A stretch of DNA of 64,000 nt from Nocardia nova (lineage in GTDB: Bacteria > Actinomycetota > Actinomycetes > Mycobacteriales > Mycobacteriaceae). Below the pieces are notes generated by a model. The model was not told the origin of the DNA, ran no database searches, and saw nothing but the letters and a program-made list of their open reading frames with translations. Positions 10,116 through 18,516 of this stretch are shown piece by piece. The stretch is taken from contig NZ_PSZE01000005.1 in assembly GCF_002933465.1 (NCBI RefSeq), forward strand, positions 186,001 to 250,000, written 5' to 3'. The position numbers and the translations under genes were made by a program. Numbering within the stretch: the stretch's first letter is position 1; each line of letters starts with the position of its first letter.

Positions 10116-10745
10116 TCAGCGGACGCGCAGCTCCAAACTCGCCGGCACCGCCGCGAAGGCCTCCTGCAATCGCTCCGTCAGCGCGGCCCGGCCACCCCGG
10201 CCGTCGGCCCGGACCCATTCCCGCCCGGCCACACTCCACGCCGAGGTCACCAGTTCGGCCAGGACCTGTAATCGCAGATCGTCCGCGGGCAGTCCCAGGC
10301 GATCGGCGAGAATCGTGACCGCGTCCGCTTCCACGCCATGGCGGTGGTACTCCACGTAGGCGAGCAATGCCGGGGTGGTGCGGATGAGCCGGCGAGTGGC
10401 GACATACCGGCGATCCCACTCCGGCTCCAGATCGGCGACGGCTGCGGTCAGCGTCTCCTGTATCGCGTCCAGCACCACTCCGGTCAGCGGCCGATTCGCC
10501 AGCGCCGCGAGGTACCCGGACCACAGTTGCGCCTCCGCCTCGATCGCGGCCGCCTCCTTGGCCGGATAGGTGCGAAAGAAGGTGCTGCGAGATACCTCGG
10601 CCTCGTCGACGAGTTCGTCGAGTGTCGTCGCGTCGAATCCGCGCTCGGTGAACAAGCGCAGAGCAGCGTCGGCCAGTGCGCGACGAGTACGCAGCCGTTT
10701 GCGCTCTCGCAGCGGCAGGGTGCGGTCGGATGCGGGATCGGGCAT
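10116..10745 (-). CDS. TetR family transcriptional regulator
   Basis: This 209-aa regulator has a standard N-terminal TetR helix-turn-helix (ADAALRLFTERGFDATTLDE, then AEVSRSTFFRTYPAKEAA, about residues 25-65) and a variable helical ligand domain. The ATG at 10745 follows directly from the promoter region shared with the divergent MarR-type gene. An imperfect inverted repeat sits between them (10783-10831), a likely operator for one or both regulators. The ligand is unknown. The stop lies 18 bp from the end of the convergent TVP38 gene. Confidence 0.88.
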   Translation of the reverse strand: MPDPASDRTLPLRERKRLRTRRALADAALRLFTERGFDATTLDELVDEAEVSRSTFFRTYPAKEAAAIEAEAQLWSGYLAALANRPLTGVVLDAIQETLTAAVADLEPEWDRRYVATRRLIRTTPALLAYVEYHRHGVEADAVTILADRLGLPADDLRLQVLAELVTSAWSVAGREWVRADGRGGRAALTERLQEAFAAVPASLELRVR

Positions 10746-10782
10746 GCCGACATGCTATCCGAACCGAACTCCAGGCACGTAA

Positions 10783-10831
10783 GACACTGAGACTTGAAAG
10801 ATACTTGCGCTCGCATGAAACTGAGTGTCAA
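10783..10831. promoter_or_regulatory. Candidate operator between divergent TetR and MarR genes
   Basis: GACACTGAG near 10784 and CTGAGTGTC near 10822 form an imperfect inverted repeat (one mismatch in nine). It is placed in the roughly 120-bp divergent promoter region. The arms are widely spaced, so two half-sites or two overlapping sites are possible. Which of the two regulators binds cannot be decided from sequence. Confidence 0.35.
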
Positions 10832-10865
10832 AATTGGGTCACAGTCCAGCAGTCAGGAGTTCGTC

Positions 10866-11297
10866 ATGTCCCCCGTCACGCTCGATCCGTCGATCATCGG
10901 CCAGGCCGAAAAGCACCACAACGCGCTCCTGCACCGGGTCCTCGCCGGTACCGGCATCGACGAGGCGCAGTGGATCACTCTCAGCCAGGCCGCGGCCGCC
11001 GGCGGCACCGTCGATCAGGAGCGGCATATCGCCACTCTCGCCGCGAAGACGACCTGGGCGCCCACCGTTGTCGCGACCGCCGCGACGCGGCTCATCGACC
11101 GCGGTCTGATGCGCGCGGCGCCGGGCGGTGAGCTCGTGGTCACCGAGGCGGGCGGTCGCCTCGTCGCGGACCTCCGCTCTCGCACGAGCGCCGTCCTCGG
11201 CCGCGTCTACGCCGCGGTTCCGGCGGCCGACCTCGCGATCGCAGGGCGGGTCCTCGCCGCGATCACCGCGGGTTTGTCCCGCGAACTGGAACACTGA
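10866..11297 (+). CDS. MarR-like winged-helix regulator
   Basis: This is a small (143 aa) predicted winged-helix DNA-binding protein. The segment from HIATLAAKTTWAPTVVATAATRLIDRGL to the wing-like GELVVTEAGGRLVADL (about residues 57-105) has MarR architecture: a recognition helix followed by a beta wing and a C-terminal dimerisation helix. The ATG at 10866 is chosen because AGGAG lies 6 bases before it. An in-frame upstream ATG adds 24 residues without a ribosome site. It is transcribed divergently from the TetR gene and toward the sulfur operon, but about 490 bp separate it from the transporter, so co-transcription is uncertain. Confidence 0.7.
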   Translation: MSPVTLDPSIIGQAEKHHNALLHRVLAGTGIDEAQWITLSQAAAAGGTVDQERHIATLAAKTTWAPTVVATAATRLIDRGLMRAAPGGELVVTEAGGRLVADLRSRTSAVLGRVYAAVPAADLAIAGRVLAAITAGLSRELEH

Positions 11298-11513
11298 CCG
11301 TCGTCACGCCCGCCGGAACTGCGCGCGCGGGGCGGAACGTATTCGCCACCGGAACGAGATGATCCCGTCCTCGCCGGACATGAGATGGCAGGCGCACCGA
11401 CCTCGGCAATACGGCGAGGCGGGATGATCGGCTCGCGCTGCGCACAACCATTGCCGCACGTCCCTCGCCGGACCACAGTGCCTATATCACTTTCGGTCCC
11501 GGCAGGAGGATGT

Positions 11514-11669
11514 ATGGCCGCCACCGACGAATCGCGTTCGGGCGCACGCGTTGTCGATCGGGTGATCGCGGCGCCGGTCGCCGGATCCGGCCGACAGTTA
11601 CGCGGTGTGCTGACGCGCCGGCGCGCGGTCGATCTCATGCGCGTCCCGCACGGGATCTGTCGCGCCTGA
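11514..11669 (+). CDS. Sulfur-metabolism leader peptide (VDLxRVxxxxC type)
   Basis: This short coding sequence ends in RRRAVDLMRVPHGICRA. It matches the actinobacterial leader-peptide type commonly seen just upstream of sulfur-assimilation operons (basic stretch, VDL-RV, then a near-terminal Cys). Two starts are possible. An ATG at 11514 with a strong AGGAGG at 11504-11509 gives 51 aa, and a GTG at 11607 without a visible ribosome site gives the more typical 20 aa. Its stop lies 118 bp before the transporter lipoprotein gene, and a hairpin (CCGCAC/GTGCGG, 11736-11753) lies between. The likely role is cysteine-responsive translational or attenuation control of the operon; this is inferred from family and position. 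Confidence 0.65.
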   Translation: MAATDESRSGARVVDRVIAAPVAGSGRQLRGVLTRRRAVDLMRVPHGICRA

Positions 11670-11787
11670 ACCTGGGCGCCATCGTCGTCGCCGAAAGCCC
11701 CTGCCAGGCAATTCGTTTCGCCGATCTACCGGTCGCCGCACCCCGATGTGCGGGTGGCCGCAGACGCATTCAGTGAAAGAACCGATC

Positions 11788-12867
11788 ATGTTGTCGTTCA
11801 GACGACCCCGGGTGGTGCGCGCGTTCGCCGCCGCCCTCGCCCTGCCCGTGCTTGCCGCGCTCGCCGCCGGGTGCTCGAGTTCCGGCGCCGGAACCACCGC
11901 CGACGGTAAGACCATCCTTCGCTACCAAGGTCAGGCCGGGGCGGTCACGCCCTACGAACTGGCCGCCGACCTCGGCTACTTCTCCACCATCGAGCTGAAG
12001 TGGGAGGGCGACACCACCAGCGGCCCGGCCAATATCCAGGCCGCCACCACCAAGCAGATCGAATTCGGCAGCGCGTTCAACGGTGCGGTCGTCAAGCTCA
12101 TCGCGGGCGGTGCACCGGTGACCTCGGTGCTCAGCTCCTACGGCGCCGACGGGCAGAGCTTCACCGGATACTACGTCCGTGACGATTCGGGGATCAAGGC
12201 CGCCAAGGACCTGATCGGAAAGAAGGTCGGCGTCAACACCCTCGGCGCCCATCACGAATTCATCACCCGGCAGTGGCTGCACGATCAAGGACTCACCGAC
12301 GACGAGATCAAACAGGTGCAGCTCGTGGTGTTGCCGCCGGTCAATACCGAGGACGCGCTGCGCAAGGGACAGATCGACGCGGCGGCACTGGGCGGCCCCT
12401 TGCAGGACATCGCGCTGGCTCACGGCGGCATCCACGCGCTCTATACCGACAAGGGCCTGTTCGGCGAATTCGACTACGGCACATACGTCTTCCGCAACGA
12501 CTACATCGCCGGCCATCAGGACGCGGTGGCCGACTTCGTCCAGGGCACGGCCCGCGCGACGCGCTGGCTGCAGATCACGCCGCGTGACCAGGCGGTGGCG
12601 CGACTGGCCGACATCATCCACAAGCGCGGCCGCAACGAGAACACCACGCTGCTCGACTCCTACAAATCGTCCGGCATTCCGGTGCCCGGCGCGGTGATTC
12701 AGGAGCGAGAGCTGCAGATCTGGATCGACTGGCTGGTCCGCAACGGAGAACTGCCGGCCGGGAAATTCACGGCCAAGGATCTGTACACCAACAAGTTCAA
12801 CCCCTACGCCAATGGTAAGTACCCGGCCGGCAGCGGGCCGTCCGGCGAGGTGGTGGCCGCCAAATGA
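11788..12867 (+). CDS. ABC transporter substrate-binding lipoprotein (SsuA/TauA-like)
   Basis: This 359-aa extracytoplasmic solute receptor is anchored by a lipobox (LAALAAGCSS, Cys at about residue 30). The body has the NMT1/SsuA fold: YELAADLGYF near the start, AATTKQIEFGSAFNG, DLIGKKVGVNTLGAHHEF, and LRKGQIDAAALGGP. This is the pattern of nitrate/sulfonate/taurine receptors. The leader peptide upstream and the flavin monooxygenase downstream favour an organosulfur ligand (alkanesulfonate or sulfone-like); this is inference. An in-frame GTG at 11773 is an alternative start. The ATG at 11788 begins the signal sequence more naturally. It overlaps the ATPase gene by four bases. Confidence 0.85.
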   Translation: MLSFRRPRVVRAFAAALALPVLAALAAGCSSSGAGTTADGKTILRYQGQAGAVTPYELAADLGYFSTIELKWEGDTTSGPANIQAATTKQIEFGSAFNGAVVKLIAGGAPVTSVLSSYGADGQSFTGYYVRDDSGIKAAKDLIGKKVGVNTLGAHHEFITRQWLHDQGLTDDEIKQVQLVVLPPVNTEDALRKGQIDAAALGGPLQDIALAHGGIHALYTDKGLFGEFDYGTYVFRNDYIAGHQDAVADFVQGTARATRWLQITPRDQAVARLADIIHKRGRNENTTLLDSYKSSGIPVPGAVIQERELQIWIDWLVRNGELPAGKFTAKDLYTNKFNPYANGKYPAGSGPSGEVVAAK

Positions 12868-13697
12868 GCGACACGGCAATCAAACTCGCGCTCGACGGGG
12901 TGCGCAAGGAGTTTCCCGCGCGGGGCGCCGGAACACCCTTCACCGCACTGGAGAACATCACCGTGGACGTGCGTGACGGTGAATTCCTCGTACTGGTCGG
13001 CCCCAGCGGTTCGGGTAAGTCGACCCTGCTGGATCTACTGGGCGGGCTGACCCGGCCGACTCACGGGCAGATCCTGCTCGACGGGCGGCCGGTCACCGGC
13101 CCCGGACTCGATCGGGGCATCGTCTTCCAGCAGTACGCGCTGCTGCCGTGGCGCACCGCGCGCGGCAATATCGAATTCGGCCTGGAGGCCAAGCACATTC
13201 GCCGGCGTGAGCGACGCCGGATCGCGGACGAGTATCTGGAGCTGGTCGGCCTCACCGGCTTCGGCGACCGGTACCCGCACGAGTTGTCCGGCGGCATGAA
13301 ACAACGCGTGGCCATCGCGCGCAGCCTCGCCTTCGATCCCGAGGTGCTGCTGATGGACGAGCCGTTCGCCGCGCTCGACGCCCAGACCCGCGAATCACTG
13401 CAGGACGAACTGCTGCGCATCTGGCGCACCACCGGCAAGACCATCCTGTTCATCACCCACGACATCAACGAAGCCGTGTATCTGGGCCAGCGGGTGGCCG
13501 TACTCACCTCCAGGCCGGGACGGGTCAAGGCGGTGGTCGATATCGATCTCGATCGCGAGACCGCCCCGGAGGCCGACATCCGCTCCAGCGAACACTTCAG
13601 CGAAGTCCGTCACCGGATCTGGTCGCTGCTGCACGACGAGGTGGCCCGCGCACAGGGTCTCGAGCAGGCCGACCTCGCGGCCACCGACAGGAGGTAA
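12864..13697 (+). CDS. ABC transporter ATP-binding protein (SsuB/TauB-like)
   Basis: This 277-aa nucleotide-binding subunit energises uptake with the flanking lipoprotein and permease. It has Walker A GPSGSGKST (about residue 47), the Q-loop region VFQQYALLPWRT, the signature LSGGMKQRVAIARSLA, Walker B VLLMDEPFAALD and the H-loop ILFITHDINEA. The DPWRT-like Q-loop and MDEPFAALDAQTR segment are typical of sulfonate/nitrate importers. The ATG overlaps the lipoprotein stop (ATGA), and the permease starts five bases after its stop, so the three form one translationally coupled unit. Confidence 0.92.
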   Translation: MSDTAIKLALDGVRKEFPARGAGTPFTALENITVDVRDGEFLVLVGPSGSGKSTLLDLLGGLTRPTHGQILLDGRPVTGPGLDRGIVFQQYALLPWRTARGNIEFGLEAKHIRRRERRRIADEYLELVGLTGFGDRYPHELSGGMKQRVAIARSLAFDPEVLLMDEPFAALDAQTRESLQDELLRIWRTTGKTILFITHDINEAVYLGQRVAVLTSRPGRVKAVVDIDLDRETAPEADIRSSEHFSEVRHRIWSLLHDEVARAQGLEQADLAATDRR

Positions 13698-13701
13698 CAC
13701 C

Positions 13702-14598
13702 ATGTCCACCACGCTGCCCGCCACCGCCGAACACGTGCTGGTGCCGAAGAAGTCTTCCACCCCGGCCCCGAGTGCGGCCGAGGCCCCCGCCCGCTCCACC
13801 CCCGGCACGGGACGGCAGCTGGCTGGCCTGGCCGGGCGCTGGAGCTGGCGGCTGTTCAAGCCCGTCCTGGTCATCGCCCTGTTCCTGGCCTTCTGGGAGC
13901 TCGCGCCCCGCTTCGGCCTGGTCGATCAGATCTTCCTGCCGCCCTTCTCCACCGTCGTACAGCGCGCAGACGAGCTGATCCGCAACGGCCAGCTCTGGGA
14001 CAACACCTCCGCCAGCCTGGGCCGGTCCCTGGTCGGGTTCGCGATCGCGGTGGCGTGCGCCGTTCCGGCCGGCGTCGCCATCGCGTGGTACAAGCCGGTG
14101 GCCGACTTCGTGAACCCGCTGCTCGAACTGTTCCGCAATACCGCCGCGCTGGCCCTGCTGCCGGTGTTCATCCTGATCCTCGGGATCGGCGAGACCTCCA
14201 AGGTCGCGATCGTGGTTTACGCAGGCTTCTTCCCGATCTTGCTGAACACCATCAGCGGTGTCCGGTCGGTGGATCCGTTGCTGATCAAATCGGCTGTGTC
14301 CCTCGGCTTCTCGCCGCTGCGGCTGTTCCAGAAGGTGATCCTGCCCGCCGCCGTGCCAACCATTTTCACCGGCATCCGGATGGCAGCCTCGGCCTCCATC
14401 CTGGTTCTCATCGCTACCGAGATGTCCGGTGCGCGAGCGGGACTCGGCTATCTCATCACCGCCGCACAGCAGAATTTCCAGATTCCCGATATGTACGTCG
14501 GGATCGTCGCCATCGCGATCGTCGGCCTGGTCTACAACGCCGTACTCGTCGCGATCGAACGCCGCCTCACGCGCTGGCGCCCGCAATCCGATCGCTGA
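13702..14598 (+). CDS. ABC transporter permease (SsuC/TauC-like)
   Basis: This 298-aa permease has about six membrane segments. After a long polar N-terminal extension (about 50 residues) comes FKPVLVIALFLAFWELAPRF and then the binding-protein-dependent permease fold. The cytoplasmic EAA-type coupling loop is visible as KSAVSLGFSPLRLFQKVILP (about residue 196), where it contacts the ATPase. An AGGAGG motif ends 6 bp before the ATG. It is the third gene of the sulfur operon. Confidence 0.9.
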   Translation: MSTTLPATAEHVLVPKKSSTPAPSAAEAPARSTPGTGRQLAGLAGRWSWRLFKPVLVIALFLAFWELAPRFGLVDQIFLPPFSTVVQRADELIRNGQLWDNTSASLGRSLVGFAIAVACAVPAGVAIAWYKPVADFVNPLLELFRNTAALALLPVFILILGIGETSKVAIVVYAGFFPILLNTISGVRSVDPLLIKSAVSLGFSPLRLFQKVILPAAVPTIFTGIRMAASASILVLIATEMSGARAGLGYLITAAQQNFQIPDMYVGIVAIAIVGLVYNAVLVAIERRLTRWRPQSDR

Positions 14599-14628
14599 AG
14601 CACTACCCCGAAGGGACGACGACGCTCG

Positions 14629-15972
14629 ATGTCGCCATCACCGAAAACCTTTCATCTCAACGCCTTTCTGATGGGCGTCGGTCACCACGAAGCCGCCTGG
14701 CGCCATCCGCGCACCGAGGAACGGCGCGTGCTGGACGTGAAGCATTTCCAGGAATTGGGCCGCATCGCCGAGCGCGGCAAACTGGATTCGGTCTTCTTCG
14801 CCGACGGTTTGGCCGTGGGCCCGCGCATTCAGCGCAATACACTCGCGGTGTTCGAACCGGTGACACTGCTGTCGGCCATCGCCGCCGCGACCGAACATAT
14901 CGGTCTCATCGCGACGGCCTCGACAACCTATAACGAACCGTTCAATCTGGCTCGCAAATTCGCCTCGCTCGACCACATCAGCGGCGGCCGGGCCGGATGG
15001 AACATCGTCACTTCCGGCACGGCCGACGAGGCCTACAATTTCGGCTACGACGCCATTCCCGACCATGCCCGCCGATATGAGCGCGCCACCGAATTCGTCG
15101 ATGTCGCGTTGCAGTTGTGGGACAGCTGGGAATCCTCGGCGATCGTGCTCGACCCCGAGGCTGGAGTGTTCGCCGACCCGGACAAGGTCCACGCCATCGA
15201 CTACGCCGGCGACCGGTTCCGAGTGCGCGGGCCGTTGAACTCCCCACGCGGTCCGCAGGGGCGGCCACTGCTCGTACAGGCCGGATCTTCCGAGAGCGGA
15301 AAGGAATTCGCCGCCCGCTACGCCGAGGCGGTGTTCACCGCGCAGCGCAGTCTCGAGGACGGGCAACGCTTCTACCGCGATCTGAAATCACGACTGCCGA
15401 AGTACGGCCGTGGCGCCGACGAACTGAAGGTGCTCCCCGGTCTGGTGCCCTACATCGCCGATACGCCCGCCGAGGCGCTGGCGCTGGAGCGGGAGTTCAC
15501 CGATCTCATCTCCCCCGACTACGCGTTGCGCCAACTGTCCACGCAGCTGGGCATCGATCTGTCCGGCCATCCCCTCGACGCACCGCTGCCGCCGTTGCCG
15601 GTGGAGAGCGAGATCGAAGGAAACAAGTCCCGGTTCACGCTGGTGAAGGAGTTGGCCACCCAGGAGCAGCTGACCGTGCGGCAGCTGATCGGCAAACTCG
15701 GCGGCGGGCGCGGGCATCGCAGCTTCGCCGGCACGCCCGAGCAGATCGCCGACGAACTACAGACCTGGTTCGAGGCCGGCGCGGCGGACGGATTCAACAT
15801 CATGCCGCCGTACCTGCCGGGCGGACTCACCGATTTCGTCGACCGGGTGGTGCCGATCCTGCAGGAACGCGGCCTGTTCCGCACCGAGTACACCGCCGAC
15901 ACCCTACGCGGGCACTACGGCCTCGCGCCGGTGGAGAGCCGTTTCGCGACGGGAGCCGCAATCAGCGCCTGA
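14629..15972 (+). CDS. LLM flavin-dependent monooxygenase (NtaA/SnaA/DszA family)
   Basis: This 447-aa FMNH2-dependent monooxygenase has a luciferase-like barrel. The N-terminal KTFHLNAFLMGVGHHEAAWR, the block YNEPFNLARKFASLDHISGG and the phosphate-binding GRPLLVQAGSSESGKEFAAR are characteristic of the NtaA/SnaA/DszA (SoxA) group. This group attacks nitrilotriacetate, sulfones and related compounds with a separate flavin reductase. No reductase gene is present nearby. Being last in an operon behind a sulfur leader peptide and an SsuABC-like importer, it probably releases sulfite from an imported organosulfur compound (inference). A strong hairpin follows the stop. Confidence 0.88.
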   Translation: MSPSPKTFHLNAFLMGVGHHEAAWRHPRTEERRVLDVKHFQELGRIAERGKLDSVFFADGLAVGPRIQRNTLAVFEPVTLLSAIAAATEHIGLIATASTTYNEPFNLARKFASLDHISGGRAGWNIVTSGTADEAYNFGYDAIPDHARRYERATEFVDVALQLWDSWESSAIVLDPEAGVFADPDKVHAIDYAGDRFRVRGPLNSPRGPQGRPLLVQAGSSESGKEFAARYAEAVFTAQRSLEDGQRFYRDLKSRLPKYGRGADELKVLPGLVPYIADTPAEALALEREFTDLISPDYALRQLSTQLGIDLSGHPLDAPLPPLPVESEIEGNKSRFTLVKELATQEQLTVRQLIGKLGGGRGHRSFAGTPEQIADELQTWFEAGAADGFNIMPPYLPGGLTDFVDRVVPILQERGLFRTEYTADTLRGHYGLAPVESRFATGAAISA

Positions 15973-15988
15973 CCGGCGGATACAACGC

Positions 15989-16026
15989 GACAGGCCCCTT
16001 CCGGGTAGATCCGGGAGGGGCCTGTC
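15989..16026. terminator. Strong bidirectional hairpin terminator
   Basis: A perfect 10-bp stem, GACAGGCCCC (15989-15998) against GGGGCCTGTC (16017-16026), extends inward by six further pairs including one G-U, leaving a small loop. It stands between the convergent LLM monooxygenase and rpf-like genes, 16 bp beyond one stop and 40 bp beyond the other. Confidence 0.85.
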
Positions 16027-16065
16027 TGCACGCTGTGTACGCGGACGAACCGCGGGCGGCGAACC

Positions 16066-16580
<515 letters not shown>

Positions 16581-16661
16581 TTGCGATAACAACCGAACTG
16601 TCTCAACCCAGCATGGAGGATATTCCCGTTTACGCAGCGCATAGTGGGATAAGCGCGCATT

Positions 16662-16703
16662 ACATTACTGTAGTTATATAAACGTTATGTGATCGAGATC
16701 ACT
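16662..16703 (-). promoter_or_regulatory. CRP/GlxR-type site and -10-like element upstream of rpf
   Basis: TGTGATCGAGATCACT at 16688-16703 matches the CRP consensus TGTGA-N6-TCACA at all but the last position and is a near-perfect palindrome. On the minus strand a -10-like TAATGT (16662-16667) lies where a promoter activated from about -41.5 would start near 16654. That would give an untranslated leader of roughly 250 nt. CRP (Rv3676) control of rpfA is established in M. tuberculosis, which supports the assignment to this rpf. Confidence 0.6.
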
Positions 16704-16797
16704 GAGATATAGTGATCCTCGTCGCATGACAATGCCCGAAACGGTGGTTTCGCGGGCTCGAGTCGCCGGCGGATGCCGATACGGGCCGGTCGGAGGG

Positions 16798-18516
16798 CTA
16801 ACGCTCGGCCACTGTGACGGGCCACCGGTCCACCGTCTCCAGCGGCGCGACCTGTGCATTCTCCAGCGCATCCGCGACACGCCGACGGTAGCGGGATGCG
16901 AGGGCGGGCACCCGGCCCGCGCCGCCCGGACGGCACTGCGCGGCATAGGCCAGCCAGCCGGAGGCCTGACGCAGGACCTCTCCGGTGCTCAGCGGCCCCG
17001 CGAGCAGCAGACCACCGTATTCGGGTGTCACCGCGACGGCGCTGCCCAGATGCTGCAAACACCGGCAGATTCCCAGTTCGTGACCGAGATCGCGATAGCG
17101 GGTCAGCGCCAGCAGCCACCAGCGCATCGCACGCCGGGGCTCACCACGCATCCACCACAGCAGCCCCAGCGTCTCGAAGGTGTGTGCCCGCCCGGTCGGA
17201 TTACGCCCGCCGCGGGTCAGAGTTTCGGCCAGCTCGAGACGGTCGCGCGCGGCGTCCAGGCGGCCTTCGTACAGATGTGCGATGGCGAGGTCGTTCAGGG
17301 CACAGACCTCCGCGGCGATATCGCGACGCGGCAGCAGCCACCAGGCGCGCTCGAATCCGGCCACGATCTCGGGCAGCGGGTACTCCCCGCCCGGCAAGCG
17401 ATCGAACTCCCGCATCGCCTCCGCGTGCGCGCGGCGAGCGTGCAGGCCCGTGCTCCGGCGCGGGCGGCCGCGTCGCCGCCTCCGGAGCGGACGCGGCCAT
17501 CGCCGGCGTGTCGTGGTGCCGGGCGGCAGCCCGCAGCGAATCGAGGCCAATTCGTGGATCTGCGGATGCGCCGCCTCACTCAGCGCCACCATCGCCCGCG
17601 CCGCGGGACCGTCGAAGGGCTCCCCGATCCGCGCGTACCAGAGGTCGAGTGCGTCGGCGATACGGGCCAGGGCGGGGATGTCGAGTTCGATGCCGTGGTC
17701 GCAATCGGCGCAGCGGCGCACCAGCTCAGCCAGCCGGTCCGCCGATCCCGTGAACCACCGATGCGCGCCGGCGCCGAGCCGATCCGAATCCAGGGCCACC
17801 GCCCAGCGCGTCGCCCGATCGGAGTAGTGCCGGATCAGCGCCGGCCACGCGGCGCGCCACTGCGGTGTGCGGCGGATCACGGCGAGGTCCGGCGAGCTCG
17901 TGGTCTTGTTCACTGCGAATCGGTCGTGTCCGTGGTGGACGAGCACGCCGTGGGCGGCGAGCCGGATCAGAACCTCGCCGGTGGAACGCCGGACCACCGC
18001 CTGCTCCCCCGGCAGGACTGTCGCACTGTCGAGCATCGCGGTCACCGTGTCGTAGAGCGCGGCGGCCTCGTAGTCGGCGAACGGCAGCGCCCGCAAGACG
18101 GCGGCGGCGGCCGAGTCGGCCGCGTCCAGCGGACGCGCCCCCGCCGGTGCGGACGCGGGCAGTGCCGCGACGGTCCGTTCGACCACGGGTGGCGGCTGGA
18201 CCAGGTCCGCGGTGAGATCCAGTTCCCGGCGGATACGCGCACCCTCGCGCATATCCATCGTCTTGCGCCACAGCACATACAGCGCGGCGGCCGCCACCAC
18301 CGCGACCGCCACCCAGCGCAACACTCCGGCCAGCGAGTTCAGCACCCGGCTCTGCCCGACCGAACCCTCCAGCAGTTTCGCCACCACCTCGAGCAGCAGC
18401 GACGACGACATCACCCAGGCCACACCCAGAAAGCCTTGCCAGATCGAGGATTTCGGGGTGGCGATGAGCTGCGACGCGATGTCGTGCTCGGGCCGGTGGG
18501 AGTGGCCGCCGCTCAT
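16798..18516 (-). CDS. Membrane-anchored protein with helical TPR-like C-terminus, importer-associated
   Basis: This 572-aa protein has no family I recognise with certainty. Two hydrophobic helices lie at about residues 23-45 (VAWVMSSSLLLEVVAKLL) and 63-82 (LRWVAVAVVAAAALYVLW). They are followed by a cytoplasmic region that could contain a winged-helix-like segment (about 110-200) and a C-terminal array of paired helices. In that array, ALNDLAIAHLYEGRLDAARD and HTFETLGLLWWMRGEPRRA are TPR-like. A basic stretch around residues 330-365 (plus-strand about 17430-17525) looks out of frame and may reflect compensating frameshifts. Its ATG overlaps the stop of the fused permease gene, so it is co-translated with the importer. 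A sensor or assembly role is inference. Confidence 0.7.
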   Translation of the reverse strand: MSGGHSHRPEHDIASQLIATPKSSIWQGFLGVAWVMSSSLLLEVVAKLLEGSVGQSRVLNSLAGVLRWVAVAVVAAAALYVLWRKTMDMREGARIRRELDLTADLVQPPPVVERTVAALPASAPAGARPLDAADSAAAAVLRALPFADYEAAALYDTVTAMLDSATVLPGEQAVVRRSTGEVLIRLAAHGVLVHHGHDRFAVNKTTSSPDLAVIRRTPQWRAAWPALIRHYSDRATRWAVALDSDRLGAGAHRWFTGSADRLAELVRRCADCDHGIELDIPALARIADALDLWYARIGEPFDGPAARAMVALSEAAHPQIHELASIRCGLPPGTTTRRRWPRPLRRRRRGRPRRSTGLHARRAHAEAMREFDRLPGGEYPLPEIVAGFERAWWLLPRRDIAAEVCALNDLAIAHLYEGRLDAARDRLELAETLTRGGRNPTGRAHTFETLGLLWWMRGEPRRAMRWWLLALTRYRDLGHELGICRCLQHLGSAVAVTPEYGGLLLAGPLSTGEVLRQASGWLAYAAQCRPGGAGRVPALASRYRRRVADALENAQVAPLETVDRWPVTVAER

